Positions 6,911 to 14,161 of a stretch of 16,516 nt of DNA are shown piece after piece. Under the pieces are notes generated by a model. The model searched no databases, had not been told where the DNA came from, and saw nothing but the letters and a program-made list of their open reading frames with translations. Both the position numbers and the translations under genes were made by a program. The stretch is from Bacteriovoracaceae bacterium UBA2394 (GTDB taxonomy: Bacteria; Bdellovibrionota; UBA2394), in the NCBI GenBank assembly GCA_002343335.1, contig DDSI01000210.1:1-16516 (forward strand). Reading direction: 5' to 3'. The first letter of the stretch is position 1; every line of letters starts with the position of its first letter.

Positions 6911-9700
6911 ATGTTGAAGGGACTGCTTACATTTCTATTCATAATTTTTAGCTCGCTGGAGCTGAAAGCGCAGACGATTGCGGACATTCGGGTAGATCCA
7001 CCAAATCAGAGAGAAGTGGTCGAATCGATATTGCCGCTTAAACGAGGCGACAAATTTGATTCTCGGTTGATCGATATTTCAAAATCCTTGCTCAATGCCA
7101 CCGATCGTTTCAAGAGTTTGGATGTCCGTTGGGATCAAGATTCCAATGTCCTTAATGTTTCTGTCGTTCCCCACTTGTATTTTGAAGACATCAATTTTGT
7201 AGGAGATCGAATCAGCTTTGGAGGGGAGCTGCGTCGCATTTGTTTCGGCATTCATGAATCGATGGACATGACCCAGGAGCGTCTTTCCCAACTGAGCCGC
7301 TGCATTTTACAGGAGGTTCAAGGGCGAGGATTTCTTGACGGACAGGTCTCCATCGAGCCCGTCGAGAACCAACTCAATATTCAAATTCTTTTGGGAGATC
7401 ACTATTACGTTTCTGAAGTAGTTTTTTCCGGAGCGAATAAAATCCCAGTGGATCGGCTTGAGCGCGTCTTGGCCAATCGGCCCAATAGAGCCTTTCGCCC
7501 CTTGAAGCTCGATGAAGATACCAAAAATATTTTGAAGCAGTATCTCAATTCCGATTTTTACTTTGCTGAGGTGTTCAGTCCTACGATTGAACTTCTCGCA
7601 AATACCAAAGGGGTGAGGCTTACGTGGAATATTCGGGAAAATTTACCCACGGTCATCGATTTCGAAGGGGACTTCTTTGAAAGAAATTATCTAAAGCGAT
7701 TCATCGATCGGGAAGAGACCTTTCCGAAGTGGTTTCTCGAAGAATTAGTCGATGAGATCAAGCATGAATTTGTGGAAAGGGGATATTTGAATGTCGTTGT
7801 TACGACCGAGAAGAGACTGGAAGACGGTGGAGTTCAGCACATTACGATCCGCACGAATAAAGGGGTTCAATTCTCTTTGACGGAACCCGATCTCATTGGC
7901 GTTTCGAATCGTGAGAAAGTTTTATCGTACTACAATTCGATTTCTGAACTGAGGGCAGGGGCGGCATTTCGCGAAGAGGCCTATCGAAAGGCGATCAAGG
8001 AAGACCTTACTCGAGTTCTCATCAATGAAGGATTCATCGATTTTCAAGTTCGCAGCATAGACTTCGTCATCGATGCCGCAAAATATACCGTTCGTCCTGT
8101 CCTCTATATGAACGAGGGCGATATCTTTCCAATCTTGGAATCGGGCGTCGAGGGAATGCCCGATGGGTTTCGTAAGATTCAGGAAGCTGAAGATCTTAGA
8201 GATGCCATTCGCTCTGGAAAAAAATTCGATTCAACACGAATTGATGATCTTCAAAAGGAACTCGCTCGAGCGCTGATCAATCTTGGGTATTTGGATGCTG
8301 AAGTAACCAGGGATTCCAAGCGGCTGGATTCTGGGCTTTCCATTCGGATCATTGTCAACGCGGGCCCTCGCTACAAAGTGGCGAAAGTCTTAGTGCGCGG
8401 CGCCGTTCGAACGAAATATAAAGTGCTGCGTCGTGAGGTTTTGCTGCGAGAAGGAGATATTTTTGAGCAAGAAAAGGTTCGCGATTCGATTTCGCAAATC
8501 TTTCGTTTAGGGATCGTTCGAAATGTCGACATTCAGATTTTGGAGAAGGATCCTAAGGCGGGTTTGGTTTATGTCTTAGTGGACGTAAACGAGGCGGCAC
8601 GGCTTAGGTTCGATATAGGACCGGGATATGGCACAGTGGACGGGCTTCGAGCCGTATTTCGTGGGACTTACGCCAACATTGGTGGCGACGCTCGACGATT
8701 GAACATGTTTTTAAAGGCAAATCGTCGATTCGATGGAGAGACGCCCGCGATTGGCACCGTTCTCAATCGACAGAGCCTGCCCTTTATACAGCGACGAATC
8801 ACTCTTGAATACTTCGAGCCCAGTCTTTTCGATTTTTCTGTAGACGGACGCTTGTCTTACACACACTCAAAGCAAGATTTGCGACGACTTGGCCTTCTCA
8901 GTAACAGTTTTCGCGCGGCGGTGGATTATCGATGGAGTCGAAAATTCATCTTTACTACGCACTATGACATTGAGTTTTCCGATCCCTTCAATGTGAAGAT
9001 TGGAACCAATACAACCGATCGCGATAAGGAATTGAAACGTCTCACTTCGATTGGAGAAACAATCACGCTGGACTTTCGTGATGATGAATTTAATCCCATC
9101 AAAGGGTTACGCACAATTTTGGATTTTGATTTTTATAGTCCTTACTTGGGAGGCCAAGAAAGCTTCTGGCAACAACAGGCTCGGCAAGAAATTTTCTTTC
9201 CTCTGTATACCATTCGAAAAGGCAAGGTCATCGGCTTTGCTTTTGCCATCAGTGAGGGCTTTTCGGGAGTTTATGGCGATCGTACCTACATCGAGAAAGG
9301 GACGCAGCGTCGCAAAGAAATACCTGTCGAAAAGCGATTCGCCATCGGAGGGGAAAATTCGGTTCGTGGTTTTGGAGAGAAATCGATTAGCCCTCGAGAT
9401 AGAGATGGTGGAGATTCCTTCTTTTCATTCATGAGTGAGGCTTACATTCCGATCGCTTGGGGAATCGATTTGTTAGGATTTTTTGATGGCGGAAACTCCT
9501 TTCGAAGCAACCGCACATGGCGTCCGTGGGATTTACGCTACGGCGCAGGACCCGGGGTGCGCGTGAATACCCCGGTCGGTCCTTTGAAATTCGGTTATGG
9601 GTTCGTGCTCAATCGCCGATGCGAAGTTACTCAAAGCCCCTGTCCATCTGGGAAATACGATCCCATAGGTACTCTTTATTTCGGGGTAGGTCCGATCTAA
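6911..9700 (+). CDS. Omp85 (BamA/TamA-family) outer-membrane protein with about seven POTRA modules
   Basis: From the ATG at 6911 the 929-residue product starts with a good signal peptide (MLKGLLTFLFIIFSSLELKA, cleavage after residue 20). Successive modules with the POTRA pattern (strand, two helices, G(F/Y)xxxxV, two strands) can be drawn at about 21-89, 90-165, 166-245, 246-320, 321-404, 405-488 and 488-562. The rest is the 16-strand barrel, with the diagnostic loop-6 motif GGENSVRGF (813-821). Such proteins insert barrels into the outer membrane (BamA) or work with TamB (TamA). The gene lies 25 bp after tamB, so TamA-like function is likely, but BamA is also found next to tamB in some lineages, so no symbol is given. 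The last residues (YFGVGPI) lack the usual terminal aromatic. AAGGAG at 6885-6890 is 20 bases from the ATG, rather far; the frame stays open upstream into tamB but would spoil the signal peptide. Confidence 0.9.
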   Translation: MLKGLLTFLFIIFSSLELKAQTIADIRVDPPNQREVVESILPLKRGDKFDSRLIDISKSLLNATDRFKSLDVRWDQDSNVLNVSVVPHLYFEDINFVGDRISFGGELRRICFGIHESMDMTQERLSQLSRCILQEVQGRGFLDGQVSIEPVENQLNIQILLGDHYYVSEVVFSGANKIPVDRLERVLANRPNRAFRPLKLDEDTKNILKQYLNSDFYFAEVFSPTIELLANTKGVRLTWNIRENLPTVIDFEGDFFERNYLKRFIDREETFPKWFLEELVDEIKHEFVERGYLNVVVTTEKRLEDGGVQHITIRTNKGVQFSLTEPDLIGVSNREKVLSYYNSISELRAGAAFREEAYRKAIKEDLTRVLINEGFIDFQVRSIDFVIDAAKYTVRPVLYMNEGDIFPILESGVEGMPDGFRKIQEAEDLRDAIRSGKKFDSTRIDDLQKELARALINLGYLDAEVTRDSKRLDSGLSIRIIVNAGPRYKVAKVLVRGAVRTKYKVLRREVLLREGDIFEQEKVRDSISQIFRLGIVRNVDIQILEKDPKAGLVYVLVDVNEAARLRFDIGPGYGTVDGLRAVFRGTYANIGGDARRLNMFLKANRRFDGETPAIGTVLNRQSLPFIQRRITLEYFEPSLFDFSVDGRLSYTHSKQDLRRLGLLSNSFRAAVDYRWSRKFIFTTHYDIEFSDPFNVKIGTNTTDRDKELKRLTSIGETITLDFRDDEFNPIKGLRTILDFDFYSPYLGGQESFWQQQARQEIFFPLYTIRKGKVIGFAFAISEGFSGVYGDRTYIEKGTQRRKEIPVEKRFAIGGENSVRGFGEKSISPRDRDGGDSFFSFMSEAYIPIAWGIDLLGFFDGGNSFRSNRTWRPWDLRYGAGPGVRVNTPVGPLKFGYGFVLNRRCEVTQSPCPSGKYDPIGTLYFGVGPI

Positions 9701-9773
9701 GCGAAAACAGGTTGCACGCGAATGCACACAGATTGAAATGATTGTGAAATTACTTGGCATCTCATTTGCAAGT

Positions 9774-9794
9774 GTTCGATTTCATAACTCGAAC
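9774..9794 (+). promoter_or_regulatory. 6-bp inverted repeat just upstream of the coiled-coil gene's ribosome site
   Basis: GTTCGA (9774-9779) and TCGAAC (9789-9794) form a perfect inverted repeat around a 9-base loop, 6 bases before the GAGGT Shine-Dalgarno at 9801-9805. It could be a 5'-UTR stem or a dyad operator. There is no U-tract, so it is not an intrinsic terminator for the upstream Omp85 gene. No convincing promoter was found in the 110-bp spacer 9701-9810. Confidence 0.35.
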
Positions 9795-9810
9795 CCAAGT
9801 GAGGTATTCT

Positions 9811-10386
9811 ATGAACACACGATCTATTTCCTTTATGATCATTTTATGTCTTTTTGTCTCCACCGCCATAGCGCAGCCAAAGCCCGCGGATGAATCGCTT
9901 CTCGCTGGCACTGAGGAATTCGAGGCGGTGACCATCAAAGTCGACTCAGCAAAAGAATCTAAGAGAGAGGGAGAAAATATAGAAGGTGTCGTAGATGCGA
10001 TAGGGTCGTCGTTTTTATTCATGGGATTCGGGCCGCGTCCGATGGGAGTGATTGAGGCAGACATGAAAGCGAGAAGATTAAAAACCTTTGAACTGGCGAA
10101 GGAGATCCAGGCTCTCAGGAAGGAGCGGGATCAAATCAGGTCTAACCAAATTAAGTGGAACGACCCGGAGAATTCTTATCTGCAGCAATTGACGGAAAAT
10201 AAAGCACGACTGAAAAAGAAAGAGGAAGAGCTCGAGACTGAAAAGCGATATTTAGGATATCTGAATACCGAGCGTTCTATCCGGAATGGATTGAGCAACT
10301 CTAAACCTCAGCCCACAACCGCGCCTGCAACAACGACTCCCTCGGGGATGCCAACCGGCACGTCTTTGGATCTTAGAGGATTTTAG
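9811..10386 (+). CDS. Exported coiled-coil protein of unknown function
   Basis: The ATG at 9811 is chosen because GAGGT (9801-9805) sits 5 bases upstream and a signal peptide begins there: MNTRSISFMIILCLFVSTAIA, cleaved before QPKPAD. The 191-residue precursor then has an acidic/charged segment (26-57), a short apolar, Gly-rich stretch VVDAIGSSFLFMGFGPRPMG (60-79) and a long, highly charged helix (about 83-156) with coiled-coil character (KARRLKTFELAKEIQALRKE, later KARLKKKEEELETEKRYL). A Pro/Thr/Ala-rich low-complexity tail (165-185) precedes the terminal LDLRGF. It has no cysteine after the signal region, so it is not a lipoprotein and is probably periplasmic. I recognise no family. It follows the Omp85 gene by 110 bp and may be co-expressed with tamB-omp85. 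Its 3' end overlaps the convergent Ppx/GppA gene by 4 bp. Confidence 0.8.
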   Translation: MNTRSISFMIILCLFVSTAIAQPKPADESLLAGTEEFEAVTIKVDSAKESKREGENIEGVVDAIGSSFLFMGFGPRPMGVIEADMKARRLKTFELAKEIQALRKERDQIRSNQIKWNDPENSYLQQLTENKARLKKKEEELETEKRYLGYLNTERSIRNGLSNSKPQPTTAPATTTPSGMPTGTSLDLRGF

Positions 10387-11330
10387 ACTCCGAGTAGCTC
10401 ATACAGCGCGCCAAAGCGCACGCCTGAATCCATGCAGGCGATCTTAGGCCATTCGAATTTTTGCATAAGCCCGAGCGCAATGCTCACTCCACCAGTGATC
10501 ACATCCGCACGGTCGATGGGGAGACCAGGATGTTCAGCGCGCTGAGAAGGAGTTTTAGAGCAAAGATTTTCCAAGCGAGCACGCACCTCTGCGACGGAAA
10601 TGCTTTGACCATGTACCTTGGCTCTCACGTAAGGATCTATTCTCTGTTCCATCGCAATCAGCGTGGTGATCGTTCCGGCGACACCAATTCCCGTACTTCC
10701 GAAGACATTGGTCTTCCAGGGTACATCGCGATCGATCATCTCTTGCACGTAAGAGATTGCGGCCGCGGGATCACACACTTCATTTAACTTAAATTTTTCG
10801 GCGAGCACCACACTGCCCACCTTGAGAGAGATGCGCTGCTGAATGCCATCAGAATTTCCCAGGCAAAGTTCAGTGCTGGCCCCGCCAATATCAAAGACCA
10901 AATTCAAGCGATCTAAATTTTGAGCACTTAATTCCTTTTGAACACTCCAAAAGGAGAGTTCGGCCTCGCGATCTCCGGAAATAATTTCAATGCGAGATCC
11001 CAAAATTTTTTCGAAAGATGTTTTTACTTCATTTCCATTTTTCGCCCGTCGAAAAGCTTCGGTGCCGGTGACGAGCGTGGCGGAGGCTTTCATCTCCTGA
11101 ATCAATTTGGCATAGCGAGTGAGCACGGGTTGCGCACGATTTTGGGCGGTCTCTGTGATGAACCCTTCCACGCTCAAGCCTTTAGAGAGGCCTGTCACTT
11201 GCGCTTCATCATGAAGCAGTCGAAGAGGAATACCCGAAGGCGTCGTTCCCACCTCGGCGATCGTCAGTAAAATAGAATTAGATCCGATATCGATGGCGGC
11301 GGCTCGAGTTTTCCCTCCGGGAGCGGACAT
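10383..11330 (-). CDS. Ppx/GppA-family phosphatase (exopolyphosphatase / pppGpp phosphatase), short form
   Basis: A 315-residue member of the actin-like ASKHA fold Ppx/GppA family, which hydrolyses terminal phosphates of polyphosphate and/or converts pppGpp to ppGpp in the cytoplasm. Motifs: phosphate-1 loop AAIDIGSNSI (11-20), VTGTEAFRRAKNG (87-99), ISGDREAELS (117-126, with the catalytic Glu region), phosphate-2 loop FDIGGASTEL (146-155), the adenosine-type loop GVAGTITTL (216-224) and GLPIDRADVITGG (269-281). The length corresponds to the two-subdomain core only; the C-terminal HD-like domains of E. coli Ppx/GppA (about 500 residues) are absent, as in many short bacterial homologues. Polyphosphate and pppGpp activity cannot be told apart from sequence. 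The ATG at 11330 has only a weak AAAGAA Shine-Dalgarno. It is divergent from the PMT-like gene across 43 bp. Confidence 0.9.
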   Translation of the reverse strand: MSAPGGKTRAAAIDIGSNSILLTIAEVGTTPSGIPLRLLHDEAQVTGLSKGLSVEGFITETAQNRAQPVLTRYAKLIQEMKASATLVTGTEAFRRAKNGNEVKTSFEKILGSRIEIISGDREAELSFWSVQKELSAQNLDRLNLVFDIGGASTELCLGNSDGIQQRISLKVGSVVLAEKFKLNEVCDPAAAISYVQEMIDRDVPWKTNVFGSTGIGVAGTITTLIAMEQRIDPYVRAKVHGQSISVAEVRARLENLCSKTPSQRAEHPGLPIDRADVITGGVSIALGLMQKFEWPKIACMDSGVRFGALYELLGV

Positions 11331-11373
11331 TTAGTTCTTTTCGCATGCCGTTCGGGAAAGTAAAAGACTTTCT

Positions 11374-12879
11374 GTGGCTTACGGATTTTGGCTCCTCATC
11401 CTTTTCATTCTGCTCGTAGGCCGCCTCACCTTTTTGGTGGAACCCCTCGGCGTATCCCTCGATGAGTCCAACTATCTCGCTTTTGCTGAAAAATTGAGTC
11501 AGGGCGGTGTCTTATATATAGACGCGATCGACCGAAAGGCCCCTGGGATTTTTTGGTTGTATGGAGCGATCGCTGGCGTGGGCGGATCTTGGAATTTGTT
11601 TGCCGTCCATGCGACATTTTTTGTTCTCGTCACTTTACTTTGCGTTTTGGCCTATCGAATCGGCGGCAAAACCGCGGCGATTCTCTATGCAATTTTCTCG
11701 GCGTGCTTTCCGCGTGAAGTGATTTCCTGCAATGCCGAATTGCCAATGCTTCTTTTTCTAATCTTGAGTCAACTCCTTTGGGTGAAAGCCATTCGGCCGG
11801 TAGAGGGTCGACGATTGGGATTTGCGGTGGCGTCTGGAATTTGTTTAGGAATAGCGATTCTTTTCAAGCAATATGCCGTACTCATCTTTGGCGGGATGGC
11901 GCTCACGATTCTTTTTTACGAGCGAGCGGAGTGGAGACAACGAGTTGGACATTGGATATCGATCAGCAGTGTCGCTGCGGTCGGTGTGATTGCCGTATGG
12001 GCGAGTGTCTATTTTCATTTTCGGCTTCAAGGGGCGGACGAAGCATTTTGGAATCATGTGCTCTTCGATGGGCTCCAGTACGTGGGTTCCTCTCGAGAAG
12101 TGAAGAACGAACAAACGGGACCTTGGATTGCGATCGGGGGAATGCTCGCATCTTGGCCACTCTTATGGTGGGCAGGATTTTTTCGGGCTCGTGCGTGGAC
12201 ATTCAAGTCCGCTCACGATGCGGCGGCGTTGGGCGCGGGGCTTGGTGCACTCCTAACCATTTTTCTTTCAGGGCGTTACTACACACACTATTTTGTGCCG
12301 CTCATTTGGTATTTTTCTATTTGGGCTGCCCCGGCTGTGCATGAATTGTGGAAGCGTCGCGGAAGTTATCGCTTTCTGGTCGTCGCTTTTTCACTGTTTC
12401 CGTTTTTATTTTATTCATTCTTCAATTTAGAGAGAGATCGCTTTTCGAAATCTTGGTCCTTTTCTCGTGAAAATCAGGCCAAGGTGCAGCGGGTGGGCAA
12501 TTGGATTCGAGAGAACTCCCAACCTACCGATCGTATTTTGGTGTGGGGGATGGCCCCTCAACTTTATGTGACCAGTGAGCGCGGAGCATCCGGTCGATTT
12601 ATTTTTGCAGACTATGTCTCGGGGCGGATACCGGGATTCAAGTCTCCGGAATCAAGGCCCTTGCCTGGCGCGATGGAGAAATATTTGGAGGATCTCGAGA
12701 AGAATCCCCCCCTCTATTTTGTGGATACGAGCTCGGCCGGGCTCAATGACTATCAATTTTTTCCGTTGGATCGCTTTACCGACCTTAAAAAAGCGATTGA
12801 AACCCAGTATGAATTCTTGCGAACGCAAGAAGGAATAGGGATTTGGAGACATAGAAGTGCCGAGGGGTTTTATCCTTGA
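11374..12879 (+). CDS. PMT/ArnT-like integral-membrane glycosyltransferase (GT39/GT83 type)
   Basis: A 501-residue polytopic membrane protein. After the first helix (about 4-22) comes the first periplasmic loop with the family signature LDESNYLAFAEKL (29-41), in which Asp30-Glu31 are the expected catalytic/metal-binding acids, then DRKAPGIFWLYG (53-64), equivalent to the EKPP-type motif of ArnT/PMT enzymes. Many further helices follow up to about residue 350. A soluble C-terminal domain (about 360-501) contains ILVWGMAPQLYVTSER. Such enzymes transfer a sugar from a polyprenyl-phosphate donor on the periplasmic side to lipid A, protein or another glycan; the acceptor is unknown here. The start is GTG at 11374. 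A stop lies in frame at 11332-11334 and no ATG intervenes, but the Shine-Dalgarno is poor. The gene ends 31 bp before the GT9 gene, so the two probably form one transcript. Confidence 0.87.
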   Translation: MAYGFWLLILFILLVGRLTFLVEPLGVSLDESNYLAFAEKLSQGGVLYIDAIDRKAPGIFWLYGAIAGVGGSWNLFAVHATFFVLVTLLCVLAYRIGGKTAAILYAIFSACFPREVISCNAELPMLLFLILSQLLWVKAIRPVEGRRLGFAVASGICLGIAILFKQYAVLIFGGMALTILFYERAEWRQRVGHWISISSVAAVGVIAVWASVYFHFRLQGADEAFWNHVLFDGLQYVGSSREVKNEQTGPWIAIGGMLASWPLLWWAGFFRARAWTFKSAHDAAALGAGLGALLTIFLSGRYYTHYFVPLIWYFSIWAAPAVHELWKRRGSYRFLVVAFSLFPFLFYSFFNLERDRFSKSWSFSRENQAKVQRVGNWIRENSQPTDRILVWGMAPQLYVTSERGASGRFIFADYVSGRIPGFKSPESRPLPGAMEKYLEDLEKNPPLYFVDTSSAGLNDYQFFPLDRFTDLKKAIETQYEFLRTQEGIGIWRHRSAEGFYP

Positions 12880-12910
12880 GGCCCTAATCCCCCAATGGTA
12901 GCCAAAAAGC

Positions 12911-14161
12911 ATGAATTTTCATCGGATGAGGCGCATTGATCAGTATGTTGGAGTGCCGCTCTGCATTCTGCTCACCGCTTGGAAGTCTACCCTGGGCCGA
13001 CTCGTCGATGCCTCCGTCCCTGAGGGGCGTCCTCAAAAAATCGTCTTTGTGAAATTGATCGAACAGGGCTCGACGATCTTGGCTTACGATGCGCTTCGCC
13101 GAGCGATCGAGCTCGTCGGGCGAGAGAATGTTTATTTTTACGTGTTTGAGGAAAATAAATTTCCTCTTCAGATTTTAAATATGATTCCGGAGGAAAATAT
13201 TTTCTCCGTGCGAGTGAAAGGACTGCATCGATTTGCCATCGACATTCTTAAGACCCTCTGGAAAGTGCGCTCTCAAAAAATCGATACGTTGATTGATCTC
13301 GAATTTTTCGCCAGAGGATCTGCAATTCTGTCTTACCTGACGGGGATTCCTCGGCGCATAGGCTTGGATCGTTTCACGGCGGATGCTCCCTATCGTGGGA
13401 ATCTCATGACACATAAGGTGCAGTACAACTCCTACATTCATACGGCACAATATTTTCGTCTACTTGTGGAAGTCTCGCTTCGAAATCCTGCCGAGAGACC
13501 TCTGATGAAGGCCCTACCTCCGGAAAAACCTACGTCGATTCCTCCTTACGTTCCAACCTCGCAGGAGTTAGAAGCGCTGAAGAAGAAATTGCAGGAATTA
13601 GACGCGCAAATTTTTAATGGACCGATCGTTTTACTCAATGCCAATGCCAGCGATTTGCTTCCCCTCCGAAAGTGGGATGAAAAAAATTACATCGAACTCG
13701 CCAAGCGCATTCGTCGTGATTATCCGAGCTCCACGATTTTATTCACCGGTGCACCCGCGGAGCGCGGTCCGATCGAACAAATTGTGAAAGCCATTGGTGC
13801 GGAGCACGTGCATTCCGTGGCGGGGCTCACGAATTTTCGGGAGTTATTTGCGCTCTACACGCTCTCGGATGTGCTCGTGACCAATGATTCGGGCCCGGGT
13901 CACTTTTCCTCGCTGAGCGATATGTATGCCATTACGCTCTTTGGACCGGAAACTCCGTTTTTGTATGGAGCAATTGGCGCAAATAAAGTGGCAATTACTA
14001 AGAGCTTGGCCTGTTCACCCTGCGTGAATGTTTTCAATCATCGATTCTCACCGTGCACGAATAATGTTTGCATGCAGCAAATCACCGTAGATGAGGTGTA
14101 TGTCCATGTGAAAAAGGGCCTCGAGAGTCGAGCAACGCCTCGCTATCTTACGACAGGTTAA
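12911..14161 (+). CDS. Family 9 glycosyltransferase (ADP-heptose:LPS heptosyltransferase-like)
   Basis: A 416-residue GT-B fold protein. The N-terminus (RIDQYVGVPLCILL, 8-21) is the lead-in seen in a GT9 subgroup, followed by the first Rossmann strand KIVFVKLIEQGST (43-55). The nucleotide-sugar-binding half begins at about 238 (PIVLLNANAS). It carries LFTGAPAERGPIEQI (277-291) and the hallmark VTNDSGPGHFSSL (323-335) with FGPETP (344-349). Four cysteines, C368, C371, C382 and C387, form the C-x2-C...C-x4-C cluster typical of many GT9 proteins. GT9 enzymes normally add heptose to LPS inner core at the cytoplasmic face of the inner membrane. The convergent HldD-type gene, which makes the ADP-heptose donor, fits this. 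The usual GD of the first glycine-rich loop is GS here (53-54). The start codon has a weak ribosome site; ATG at 12926 is an alternative. The 3' end overlaps hldD by 14 bp. Confidence 0.88.
   Translation: MNFHRMRRIDQYVGVPLCILLTAWKSTLGRLVDASVPEGRPQKIVFVKLIEQGSTILAYDALRRAIELVGRENVYFYVFEENKFPLQILNMIPEENIFSVRVKGLHRFAIDILKTLWKVRSQKIDTLIDLEFFARGSAILSYLTGIPRRIGLDRFTADAPYRGNLMTHKVQYNSYIHTAQYFRLLVEVSLRNPAERPLMKALPPEKPTSIPPYVPTSQELEALKKKLQELDAQIFNGPIVLLNANASDLLPLRKWDEKNYIELAKRIRRDYPSSTILFTGAPAERGPIEQIVKAIGAEHVHSVAGLTNFRELFALYTLSDVLVTNDSGPGHFSSLSDMYAITLFGPETPFLYGAIGANKVAITKSLACSPCVNVFNHRFSPCTNNVCMQQITVDEVYVHVKKGLESRATPRYLTTG

Noticed and set aside
9772..9796. GTTCGAT resembling a tRNA T-loop
   Set aside because: No acceptor, D or anticodon arms can be built around it; it is better read as a simple inverted repeat.
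10461..11270. Plus-strand open frames of about 110 codons opposite the Ppx/GppA gene
   Set aside because: Antisense to a gene with clear Ppx/GppA motifs, with no initiation signals or recognisable protein features.
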